The notes under the pieces were generated by a model. It was not told the origin of the DNA. It was given only the letters and a program-made list of their open reading frames with translations, and did no database searches. A stretch of DNA of 64,000 nucleotides from Symbiodinium natans (lineage: Eukaryota > Sar > Dinophyceae > Suessiales > Symbiodiniaceae). The stretch is taken from the NCBI GenBank assembly GCA_905221605.1, contig CAJNDS010002208.1, forward strand, positions 124,001 to 188,000, written 5' to 3'. Shown here in pieces: positions 46,055 to 56,030 of the stretch. A program made the position numbers and the translations under genes. Positions within the stretch are counted from its first letter, which is position 1; every line of letters begins with the position of its first letter.

Positions 46055-47440
46055 CGCCAGGAGCGTGGCACGGCATGGGCACCTGGACTTCAAAGGGGGC
46101 CCCAAAGAACTCGGAGGGAGACTTCCAAAAAACCTTCGCCCTCCAGAGCCTTTCAAGCAAAAAAAGCAAGCACATACACAAACACCCCCTCCCAGCCAGA
46201 GTTTTGAGTTAGAGTTCGGCTCTGACCTGCGGTGGGCGTACACCGCCAATGAGCACGCCGATAGGACGGCTGGCAAGGTAAGTAAGTGGTTAGATGCTAG
46301 GCATAACCTTCGAACTTGGGGTGACATTTTTCGTACTAGTGATGACCGTTGTTGGAAAGTGCTTCGCTTTCTCACCACTAGAGCCAAGCTGCTTCTCCAA
46401 GCACCACGACGCCCCAAAACCTTTGGCCCTCGGGTCGCCACGGGCGCTGAGTTTTTAGCTCATCTTTCGCAGCTCCATCCCCAGCATAGCTGGCAACACT
46501 TTCCTGGTGCTGTCTTCTCGCGATGCACCTTATGTGGGCTGAAAGTCCATGGGAGTCGGCGGGGCCGGGGGCTCGCATTGCTCCCATGCTGTCGCACCAC
46601 CATGGATTGGGTAGGCTTAGGCGTTCATCCCTCGCATGAGTTAGATTTTCGGGGTCAGGCGAAAGGTTGGCAGTGTAGGTATTGCAGGCTGGTCATTCGC
46701 CTGCATGGAGGTGAGAGCTCCTGGCAACGCTTGGCTAGGGTGTGTCGTAAATCCTAACCCCCTATGCAGTACGGCTTCGCTGTGTTTTCTTTCAAAAAAA
46801 ACAAACACCCCCTCTTGAAGCTCGCCGCGTGCACCGAGGAGGCCCCAGCGGAAGATCTGGCCGCCGGCCACTGCCAACCTTGGAGCTGCACCCATGGATA
46901 TTCAGAGCTGCCCTTTACTCCACAAGATGTTGGCAAGGAAGAAAACAGACTCAAAAAGGGACGACTGAAAGAAAGATGATGAGGCGCGATGCAGCCACCA
47001 GTTGCCGAGATCCACGCGAGTGGTCTGTGCCAAGAGCCACAGCCTTTTCCGACCCCGCTTGCTTTTCGCTTTGCTTTTCGCTTTGCTTTTCGCTTGCTTC
47101 CCGCCCCAACCGAGCCACCTCGATGGACACGGGCAACGGGAAGGTCACTGCAGTAGCCTGGAAGAAAGTCTTGGGGCAAGGAACAGTCCGAGCGAGATTG
47201 TTGAGAGCCTCCGGGTGCTTGCAGCTGTCGGGGGGCCGCGCCTCGTTGGCTCTCAGAAATGTCGCTCAAAATCGGCCACCAGCTCGCTGCATCACTTTGT
47301 ACTCATGCGCAAAACTGGGAAAGCGGCGTGGCCCAGCTCGCCGTGGGGGCCACAGCCTGAAGTGGGAACAAGCGCAACTCATGTACGCGTGTCTGCAAAC
47401 TCCCAAAGAAGGCCCCGCCGAACGTGAAGAGCGTGGGCAT
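46055..47440 (-). CDS. Uncharacterised gene candidate carrying a LINE insertion
   Basis: Minus-strand segments: about 47440-47375 (TFGGAFFGSLQTRVHELRL, ending CTTCAG), about 47257-47100 (NNLARTVPCPKTFFQATAVT then FPLPVSIEVARLG) and about 46137-46055 (FWKSPSEFFGAPFEVQVPMP then CHAPGE, followed by a GC donor). They read as real protein and fit the local strand. The LINE at 46192-46800 lies between the last two, presumably in an intron. Family not recognised, phases not proven. Confidence 0.35.
46178..46191. repeat. Target-site duplication, left copy
   Basis: ACAAACACCCCCTC, identical to 46801-46814, immediately before the LINE fragment. Confidence 0.85.
46192..46800 (+). mobile_element. 5'-truncated LINE: RNase H tail and C-terminal region of a non-LTR retrotransposon
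   Basis: An open frame runs from the left boundary to a stop at 46757. It begins inside an RNase H-like domain (WAYTANEHADRTAGKVSKWL, matching the 'N-x-x-AD-x-x-A' end of that fold) and continues through a helical linker (RFLTTRAKLLLQA) to a Cys/His-rich end (CTLCGLKV, ALPCCR, WQCRYCRLVIR), the usual C-terminal layout of dinoflagellate LINEs. About 45 bases of 3' untranslated sequence end in an A-rich tail (CAAAAAAAACAAAC). The insert is flanked by 14-base direct repeats. Reverse transcriptase and endonuclease parts are absent, so it is a dead-on-arrival copy, but the frame is intact, suggesting a fairly recent insertion. The in-frame codons upstream (46002-46191) are host sequence. Confidence 0.85.
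46801..46814. repeat. Target-site duplication, right copy
   Basis: ACAAACACCCCCTC, directly after the A-rich tail of the LINE fragment; identical to 46178-46191. Confidence 0.85.
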
Positions 47441-47444
47441 TGGC

Positions 47445-48799
47445 CATGGGAGCAAACTTTGTTGGATTGAGATCAGCGGTTTCTAGCGGGTGGTTTCGGT
47501 GCATCCCAAACAACAGGTAGGCCCGCATGAACCCGGTGGCACTGGGAGTTGGAAGACTTTGCTTAGTGAAAGCATTGACGACTAGAACCAGTATCTCGTT
47601 TTCATGCTTCCATATGCCATGTAGTGGAATGACTAAGGTCCACTGAGGTTCACCTGCCTGCGCACTGCTGGGATAAGCCATGCTATCAACACACATGAGC
47701 GGTGCTCGTGAGCCAGCCATAGAACCACATAAGCTATCAACTGACATGGCTTCTTGCTCGTGCAAACATCTCGCAAGTACATCAAGTACTCAGTATGGAG
47801 GTGTCAGCCTGGATGAGTACTGTATATGATCTACAGAGTGGAAAGAAGAAGCTTCAAAACCAGAGTGCGAAGAAACGCAGCAAACACAGTCATTGTTGCT
47901 GGATCGAGAATCCATCCAACTTTGTGGTGAAACGTTGGTGCAGTGGAGGATGTGATGCTCAAAGAATTGAAGCGGCTTTGCATATGCAAGGTCGGGGTTG
48001 TGAACGTCTCACTGCTGCGCCACTTCTCTTGCTTGTCCTTCAGCCTGGCTGAGACACAGGATGGCGAAATGAGGACTTCTTGCTGCCTAACAGTCCACCC
48101 TTCCAAGACTTCCAAGCACCACTCTGTTTCGTGCATCGTGCGCTTTCGCGGGTGAGGTGCTGGCAGGTCCTGGCAAGTCCCTGAACAACGGAGCGCAGAA
48201 GCCCAAACCCGAAACTGCCTGCTCCCCGTACTGCGGAAGCATTCTGGCAAAGGCAAGGGAAGCTCAAACTCCGTAAGGGAACCCGAAGTTAACAAAAATC
48301 GCTTGCCTGTTGTTGTGGTGTCTGGCTTGTCTTGCCATGAAGTATCATGAAGACATGCAGTGAACAACGGTTGCTTGTCGCCACCTGTCAGATTTGGAAG
48401 AAGCAAGAGAAGTACGAAGAACTTTCTAAGAAGGCTTGGGCTGCGAGATGGGCGGCCTCCCGTCGGCCAGGCCTGACCGACAGTACGGGTTAAATTCCAT
48501 GATTCCTTTAGGACTCCTGTACCGGAAGCAAACTATCGGCTCGTGTCCAGGTTTTTCTAAGAGCCGGGCACCAGAACATTGCCCTGGCGCATCTGATGAT
48601 ATCGTCCGTCCTGCAGGCCAACATCAAAGGCCGTCCGGAAGGCAAGCACGTTGAGGCATGAAGATTCAGCTATCCAGGCTATCCACTTATCACTCGTCCA
48701 AGACACGACTGACCTTCTTGTTTCTTTCATGTCGATTGAGATGTTGAACTGTTGACTCACAGCCGCTCACAGCCCTTTTCAGTGCCTCTGGGCCAACTT
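47445..48799. other. No recognised gene; one weak minus-strand candidate
   Basis: A minus frame at about 48130-48080 (ETEWCLEVLEGWTVRQQ) and another near 47930-47830 (KVGWILDPATMTVFAAFL) look protein-like but match nothing I know. Spacer downstream of the ABHD17-like stop codon. Confidence 0.3.
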
Positions 48800-51700
48800 T
48801 CACGGCTTCGTGGGACCCGTTGCCGCCATTGCCTGAGCAGTGGCACGTGCAGAGCGTGCGGTGGCAGAGGCACTTGGATCCTCTCCCGATTCCGGCGCAC
48901 CCTGAGGAACGGAGGCATCGGACATTTCCACCTGAGCACCACAAGGAGCATAGGAGAAGGGCTAAGTTGGCTGAGTGGCTACGCAAATGCTGTTGGACTT
49001 CGCCTGTGGAGGCTTCTCGAAAGGTGGCTCGACCTGCCCAGCTTGACAAGCTCTGTTCACACTGTGTCGCCCTCGCCCCCACGCTTCGCTGTGCCTTCTG
49101 GCCGGAGGCGATCCGTCGAACATCTTGCAGGAAGCTGGAGACCTCTAACAAAGAACAATGGGGAGTATTAGACACAGAAAGGGATGCCCATAGATTTATC
49201 GGACATCGATGCCCTGGGCCTCGCCGAAGTAGGCTCGCATGTCTGTCTCCACCAAATCGTTGTGGCCTGCGTTCTCTGTGTGTGGAAAAGCACAATGCTG
49301 CGATGCTGAAAGTTGCTTCAGTTGCTTCTTCCAACCTCCTTTTTATGTCTTCTGCCTTCTCTTCTCGTCTCTCCCTCGCTCCCTCGCTCTTCCTTCCTTC
49401 CTCCGCACTCAACCCCCCCAAGGGGAGGTCGCCCTCTCGGGCGTGAGGGAGCTCTCTCGCTCTCTCTTTCTCTCTTTGCCTGCACGGGTTGGGAAATAGG
49501 CTGGCCAGCGGTGCTGCTTGGGACAGGCCTCGAAACAGCGAAGCATCGCAACAGCCCCCTCACCAGACGCGAGCCCCCCAAAGTGGCCTTGTGTAATCGA
49601 AGGCCGTGGTAGAACGGGATGATGTCGTCGCGCTGGCCGTGCATCACGAAGAGTGGGCACAGAAGTTGCCGAACACGCCTAGCCAATTAAAGCTGAGCCA
49701 AACCCAGACACCAAGACGCCACGCGCAAGACGTTCATGCCACTGATTCCCCCTCTTGACTGCCGACTCAGGGGCCTGTCATTGGGATAGAAGTCAAAGCA
49801 GCTCCAAACACACGAAGGGCGACAGCATGCATCCGGCTTGGGATCCACCACCTTGTGTGTTGCAGGGTTCAACTGTTTTGCAGGGTTCAACAGCCCCCCC
49901 CCCCCCCCAAAAAAAAAAAAAAAACAGAATAATAATACAATACATGAATAAACAGATGGTGGCACCAGGAAGTCTCCCAAGGCCCAGCAAACCGGGCCAA
50001 TCTTTCCCCCGAAGGGCCTTGATGCCGGAGAGAAGGGGCCTCAAGATTTGGCACGACATTTGGGTCGCTTGCTCAACTCCATTCGGTGTGCGTATAGGGA
50101 CAAATACACTGAGCGAAGGCATGGCCTCAGGAATTAATTGTGTTACAGTATTAGCTTCAACCAGTGCCAAGCGGCCTCAAAAGGCCTCTCACTTCATGTC
50201 ACGGAAAGGCCTGTCCCCCTTGCAAAACTGCAACGAACGGGGGGCAACGGGTCCAAGAGAGCTTTCCAGGTGTGAAGGCGTGACCCGATCCTTTTCCGCC
50301 TCTGTCTTCTCAGATCTCAACAGCTCTTACAGTCTCTGGACCCTAGGGCCGCGACGAATGGAGGATGCAGCCGCCCAAGGTCTTCTTTGAGGCCAAGGAT
50401 GTGGCTGGGCCACTGCCCACGCTTTGCCCATAAGCGACAATCCTGTCTCGTTGTCATTTGGCCATGTTCGCAACAAACTTCAGTGACTCACGTTTGCTTC
50501 ATATTGCTTCTATTTGTGTCCTTTTGGGTGAGATGCCCCTCTCTATCAGGTAGTCGTAGGCAGCTTCCACGTCGGCGTAGCTGTTACCAGAGCTGGGCCT
50601 CACATGAATGCAGGGAATGGCGATGCGAACAACGCAATACGACATAACAGTCACGTGTGAGCAGCACTACCAATCACTCACTGGCCGTCACTACCACGGC
50701 TTCGATCGCTCCTCCCGGAGGATGCACCGTAGCCGCTGTACTCCACACCACAGACCTGGTGCTTTGGGAATTCGGAGCCTCAATTTGTCCCTGCAACATG
50801 CCGTATGCACGCCAGGCTTTTCTAACAGCTTCTCCAACGCTTCTCATGGCTCGGCGCTATTTTGGCAAATTGCTTGGCCTGGTCTTGCGCAAACGCTATC
50901 GTTGAAAGGCCCATTAGTCGGATGCAACTGCGGTAGGTTGCGGCTCTGTGTTTCAGTATGAGATCTCTGTCTGGCCCGATACAAAAGGTAATGGTTGATG
51001 GGTGTAACGGTTTGAAGGTAGGGAATTTGGTTAGGGTTTGCAAAGGATATGGGCCTGGGAGACCTTGGCACGGTTGAGGCAGATTCTGCGAACGGTGACA
51101 CGCTCCACGATGTTGGGTTCTCCGCTTGCGAATTCTATGCGCCTTCGGACAAACAGGACTGGTCGCCGTGCCATGTCCATCCCCCAATCCAATCCGTAGC
51201 AAAAGGACATCCGAAGATATTGAAGGTATTGATTTTCAGAATTTCAACAGCGTGCCCGCTCACTTTGCTATCGTGTATCCCTGCATTCCACGCGCAGGCC
51301 CTTAGTGGACCCGCCAACACCAAAAAGGGGATGAGCTACAGGGCCCGTCGAAGCAGATGGCTGCAGATCACAGTGCCCCCAGAGTCCCATGGCTATACCG
51401 CGACACCTGGTTGTTCTAATTGTGGAGAAACTTCTTAACCGGCATAAGTTCTTCAACTCCAGGAGCTCATTGAGTGCAATATGGGTGAGCCTCCACTCCA
51501 AGGACCTTTGCCAGCTCGTAGTAGGGGCCCATCATCATCCTGGTTCGGGCTCGAAAAGTCTCAGCATGTCTCAGCGGTGACTCTCTTTTCTTCTTCTTCT
51601 TCTTCTTCTTCTTCTTCTTCTTCTTCTTCTGCTCGCTTAAGGGACCCTCCCACAGAGAGAGAGAGAGAGAGAGAGACAGGGAGAGCGACAGAGACAGACA

Positions 51701-52577
51701 GAGCGAGAGAACAAAAAGAAGAGCGCGAGAGATGCAAGGGTTCTCGGCCGGCCATTGTGCCCGTCTTGAGGCATCTCTCTCTTCTCAATTCCTACGCAGC
51801 GAAACGACCTATCAGCAGGGACTCCTCTCTCCTCTTCTTCTGTGGGCGTGAGGGAGTGGAGGCATCCCCAGCCCCACATCCCCCCCCCCCCCCCCCCCGC
51901 CCCCACGCGCCTGGCGTGCGTGACACTGCGAAAAGTAGTTCGGGAAGGTTAAGATTCTCTATATACGATATTATCGCAACCCCAAGCAAAATCATGTGAT
52001 CTTCTCTCTCTGTCACTCATGTGATGGCCAAGCAGAGTCCCGATGTCGGTGGCGTTGCCATGGCAGTGGAGGAGCACCTCACGAAAACAACGGCGAGGCA
52101 GCAAAATGGCAGCAAGGGAAGAGTATCCCAGAGAGAAACGTTCACCAGGGCCCCAACGATGGGCGGCCTCAGTGCAAGTGTGAATCGCTGATTTTAAGCG
52201 GGGACGGACTGAACGATGGCCCGGCGGTGGTCATTGCAAATGAATGCAAATGCTCAACAAAAAACCAGCCGAGAAAGGAGCTCGGCAGATGCCTGGCAGC
52301 AAAGCAGTGAAAAGCAAAGTCGGTTAGAGGGGCATTGGACAGGCACAAGACTCTATAAGGCTCAAGAGCTCAAGACAAGTTTATGCAGATTTCGGAGTCG
52401 AACTCGGCTGGCCTCTGCAGTGGCCTCGCGCAGAGCATCTCTCTTGGCAAGCTGCAGTACGCTTGTTTCACCTACCAGTCGCCCCCTGCCACACATCGCA
52501 AACTATGCTCGCGCCTCCCTGGCTGGACTGACTTTCTCGCGCCGCAGCCAGACCATCGGAATCTGGTTCCCATTCCT
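48800..52577 (-). CDS. ABHD17-type alpha/beta hydrolase, at least 12 exons
   Basis: Serine hydrolase of the ABHD17/BEM46 group, which in animals removes palmitate from membrane-bound proteins. Exons (minus): 52577-52533 (NQIPMVWLRREK), 52077-52029 (VLLHCHGNATDIG, oxyanion HGN), 50755-50712 (VEYSGYGASSG), 50598-50521 (SYADVEAAYDYLIERGI), 50442-50356 (RIVAYGQSVGSGPATSLAS, nucleophile Ser in GQSVG), 50039-~49996 (PLLSGIKALRGK), ~49795-49775 (CFDFYPND), 49678-49588 (LLCPLFVMHGQRDDIIPFYH, catalytic Asp), 49558-49480 (RCFEACPKQHRWPAYFP), 49266-49220 (GHNDLVETDMRAYFGE, catalytic His), 49142-49095 (VSSFLQDVRRIASGQK), 48931-48800 (Ser/Ala-rich tail, stop TGA). The triad is complete. Phases join cleanly at most junctions; donors are GC, GT and GA. 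One exon between 52029 and 50755 and the N-terminus were not found. Substrate is inferred from family only. Confidence 0.9.
51589..51700. repeat. (TTC)n and (GA)n microsatellites within an ABHD17-like intron
   Basis: TTCTTC repeats at 51589-51629 are followed by (GA)n at 51654-51676 and GACA/GAGAC units to about 51700. A C-homopolymer of about 20 bases lies at 51880-51899. Confidence 0.9.
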
Positions 52578-52814
52578 CTGGCGGAAGGGCGAACACAGCA
52601 AGAACTGGAAGAAAGGACACGGAAAAGATACTTCGGGGGGACTCTTCGGCCTTGTGGTCAAGAAATGCACATCGGAGGCCTCTACAGGAAATGAGAAAAC
52701 ACATTCGGACGAACAGATTGAAAGTAACATAACGTAACATAACGTAATCGTGTGCGTTGCCTGCGCTGCTCGTCGGTAAAGCTCGGAACCTTCGAGGCCC
52801 TGCAGCAAAGCGAC

Positions 52815-53664
52815 TCATGCATGCCACCGAGTCAGTGATGGTCAGTGCCTCCATCAGGTATGACATCTTGTGGGGTATCTCCGTGTCTTCGCTCTGCTCG
52901 ACATCCTTCGATTCGGTGCTGGCATAAGATTGCAAGATTTTGGACCTTGCCGGCTGAGTCAGCTTGTGTCCCTGCTTCAATATACGTGTGAAGGACCCAG
53001 GACATGAGTCTCATGAGTTGTGCAGCGGTAAAACCGGGGAAGACGGCCACCAGCCTCCGCGTCCACAGCATAAGAAGGCTGTGGCGGAATGAATGTGAAT
53101 GCATTCCTGCCAGGCATGGAACGAAGCTCCGTCTACAGAGCATTACAGTAACAGCTAAAGAGCGCTGAGACAACAGGATGCCCGTGCCTGACTTTCTCAG
53201 CATCACAGCCCTGCATTGCAACGAACTGCGGAACGACTGCGGAATGACTGCAAACCCCATCAACCTGCAAGCCGGGCCTTGCAGCAGAAAAGGCAGCCTA
53301 TTGATGTTGAGGCTACGCAGTTGGAGCCTGCCGTGGCAGCAACAAAGCAATCGCAATTTGAGTCCCAGCCATGCCACGGCCACAGGGTCACAATCGGCAA
53401 TGTGATGAAGCATTCCCCAGGGCGAGTGTCACAATGCAACATGCCGGGCTTGCCCATGCCGTCGAACAATGCTGTCACAAAATGTTTCAGCGAAAGGGGG
53501 CACAATGCCGAAAACAACTGTATGTCGTGTATCTTTAGTTGCTCTTTGATCTCACCTGTCTTTTGGGGGCTTAGGCTGGTGAAGCGCTGAGTTAGCTGCT
53601 TCTTCCCATGTGTTTTGGAAGCGTTGAGGCATTCGTGTGATGCATCCTTCAGTACGCTGTTCAA
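52815..53664 (-). CDS. Uncharacterised helical-repeat gene candidate
   Basis: Minus-strand segments downstream of the HAD gene: about 53664-53565 (KDASHECLNASKTHGKKQLT, then RFTSLSPQKTG, followed by GTGAGA), about 53490-53430 (LKHFVTALFDGMGKPG), 53063-52978 (LVAVFPGFTAAQLMRLMSWV, then LHTYIEAG; preceded by GCGGAG) and about 52947-52820 (SKILQSYASTESKDVEQSED then PHKMSYLMEALTITDS). The third resembles the 'L-S-x-x-Q-L-x-x-L-x-W-A' helices of FAST-kinase/RAP-type or octotricopeptide proteins, common in dinoflagellate organelle RNA metabolism. That is only a resemblance. Confidence 0.38.
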
Positions 53665-53888
53665 GTTACACTCGCTTCGTTGCCCATGTGTTCGTACATG
53701 AACTACCCCTTGCAGAATTCTTGCAGATTTGGCAGTTTGCGCTCCAACTCAGGAGCGCTGTTGGTACTCTAGTTGGAGCTTGAGTGGCCAAACATCATTC
53801 CAAGAGCAAGGCCATCGCAAGATAAAATGCAGAAATTTGTTAAACTTAGCGTGCATGCTCTTGTCGAGACACCGCCTGCTTTTTTCAC

Positions 53889-55536
53889 TCAGAGTGCAGA
53901 GTCCCGAGTTTGCAGAAGGAAGTTGGCAAAGTCCTGCACGGGGCGTCCGGCATGTGGGCACATCTTGACCATGAATTTCCATTGAATTCGTGCCTGCACC
54001 GTTTCGAAGTAATGAGCGCACTCTCGCCGCATGTAGTCCTGGGCATTTCGGAAGCAGAACTTGGAGGCTACCTCAATATCTTGTCAGTAAAGCGTAAATC
54101 TCCAGAACCATTGGGGCCCAATTTGGGATGGTACCTGGATAGGCTGCACCGAATGCCCCCAGCCAGCGGCGGCAGTGGTAATTCCGGCAGCCTCATGGCC
54201 GAGCGAAGACTGAAGACTTCACATAAAAGGTTTTTGTGCCAAGATCCTGACTTCACGAACATGAGATTTCGTGGGCACACTCAACCGAATGTGCAGCTGA
54301 ACACCTACGAGCATGTTTGTCTACCTCGAATTTTCCACTGAAGAGGCATGCTGATGGGTCCTGGCTCACACTCTGCAAGACTACTACGCATGGCCACTGA
54401 GATCGATGCTATAAGCAACAGGTCATCGCAGGAGGGGGCTGAAGGGAATGCCTGAGGTTCCTGCTTTGGCCATTTTCACCTGGAGCCAAACACAGCCAAA
54501 ATTTGGTCTGAGAAGGCAAGATGAGGCAGAGGCATTCAATGGCATTCAGCATCGATCAGCATAGAATTTGGATCGGGGGGCTCCAGGTGAGAGGTCGTCC
54601 AGTACCAGCACATCAGAAGCTTGGACGCCGAAGTGCTGCAACCTCCAGCGCGAGTCCCACCCAAACAATCGCGACGTCGTAAGGACTTGCCCTTGCTTGC
54701 AGTATTCCCGGGTGTCAAAGGCCTTTTGAGCTGGGTCTTCGCGACTCCTAAATCAGGCAAGGCCCGAATCCCCAGCCCAGGTGGCTTATGCGGCTTCTCG
54801 TGCAACTTACCTTGTTGCTCCTGTCGAATTAGAGGAAGCCGATGGAACCGCTAGACCGCGGAGTTTGGTGAAGTTTGGTGGGCTTAGTGAGGATTCCAGA
54901 AAAAGTAAGGCAGTAAGGCAAGCCATGAAATACATGAAAAACCAAGGAACGCATGCAGAGCTGGCCATGGTGAAGGCTTGCGTTTGGCTGGGTCCTGGTC
55001 CCATCCCAGGATCAGGTCAGGGCGAATCTGCTCGGCCCAGGAATGGGCTTCATAGTGGCGTTGGATCACGTGGGCCGGACTGTGGGACACGACAGCCACA
55101 CCTCAGTCACATCATTCACATCCCTTGCAACAGCTTCTAAAGCGTGGAGTGTGTTCGGTAAGATCCAGAAACGCTCGCTGCAGCATCAATACCATGACAT
55201 CAATACAGTGAAGGTGCGACCACCCCGCTCTCGGTACTCCTTCAGCAACCTTGGCTCAAACCAACTCAAAATCCCTTTTGGCGCAAAGAGACGGCCCGCA
55301 ACTTGTTTGCCACACGCTGTCCCTGAATTGCTGAATCGCAGCGAGGCTGCTCTGCCATGCCTGATGGGGTGTACGTGTGTGAGCCACTCTCACCCCATCT
55401 CACCCCCAAAGCTTCATTGCATGAGTTGCAGGCCTTCGTAAAAAGCTGGCAGCTTCTGCTCCATGGCTTTCTCCCAGATGTCATGCTCTTGGACCATCTG
55501 CTCCGGCGTGAACAACATCTTTAGGTAGGTCGAAAC
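53889..55536 (-). CDS. HAD-superfamily hydrolase (phosphatase-like), at least 9 exons
   Basis: Joined minus-strand exons: 55536-55421 (LFTPEQMVQEHDIWEKAMEQ then PAFYEG), 55249-55221 (LLKEYRERG), 55101-54957 (VAVVSHSPAHVIQRHY; ILGWDQDPAKRKPSPWPA), 54642-54582 (LQHFGVQASDVLVLDDLSPG), 54479-54452 (VKMAKAGTS), 54191-54135 (ITTAAAGWGHSVQPIQ), 54038-53994 (DYMRRECAHYFETVQ), 53933-53889 (DFANFLLQTRDSAL, stop). HAD motif II is the Ser in VVSHS, motif III the Lys of AKRKP, motif IV the DD of VLVLDDL. Motif I (DxD nucleophile) should lie upstream and was not found. Phases match at nearly every junction, the exon 54479/54191 join excepted. The last intron has GTGCAGG at both edges. Substrate unknown; family members cleave small phosphate esters. 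Confidence 0.9.
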
Positions 55537-55639
55537 CTTAGGAAAACAAAGCACGAAAAGAGCACTCTTTATCACTCTGCTCCTCTTCTACTCTGTTCCA
55601 ACCTTGCTCTGCAACTTCCCAGAAATCTGAGTCCCAAAA

Positions 55640-56030
55640 AGTCTCGGCGTGCGACGCCCGGATCGTGGTTTTTCCGGAACCAGTCATCGAGTGACACGGG
55701 CACCAGGTCTGGCCGCAGTATCTGAACGCTCGTGACGTGAGCCGGATAGTGCACCTCCTCGCTGTCATAGCATCCCAAATGAACAGCCAGATTTCTCATA
55801 ACTCATAACTTCGCTTGAAAGCAGCCATTGGAATTCTTCTTCAACGAACCCACTGCATCTCCTCGGTGCCTCTCACTGTCGTGTCATCCTTGGCCAGAAG
55901 CTTACGCGGTCACGTGAATTGCACATCCCACCGTCGAAACTTGACAATCCCTGCTCTATGATGTCCTGCCATGTCCTCATGACTTGGGACATACGTTGGA
56001 TATTCCAGCTCTATCCGAATGTTCCAACCC
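55640..56030 (-). CDS. Exon candidates upstream of the HAD gene
   Basis: Exon about 56027-55913 (WNIRIELEYPTYVPSHEDMA then VKFRRWDVQF; preceded by GGTGAG, followed by CAC/GTGACC) and exon about 55799-55640 (LGCYDSEEVHYPAHVTSVQI then LRPDLVPVSLDDWFRKN). They may be N-terminal exons of the HAD hydrolase or the end of a preceding gene. Neither contains the DxD motif expected for HAD motif I, so the link is unproven. Confidence 0.4.

Noticed and set aside
46002-46191. N-terminal part of the 251-codon plus frame
   Set aside because: It lies before the target-site duplication, so it is host DNA joined by chance to the LINE frame.
46951-47150. Lys/Glu/Gln repeat frame (SEKQSEKQSEKQ) on minus
   Set aside because: Generated by a short TTGCTTTTCGCTT tandem repeat at 47060-47095; only the part before it looks coding.
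54135-54210. GHEAAGITTAAAGWG reading as a zinc alcohol dehydrogenase exon
   Set aside because: The following exons complete a HAD hydrolase C-terminus in phase (AAAGWGHSVQPIQ-DYMRRECAHYFETVQ-DFANFLL), and no other dehydrogenase motif is nearby.
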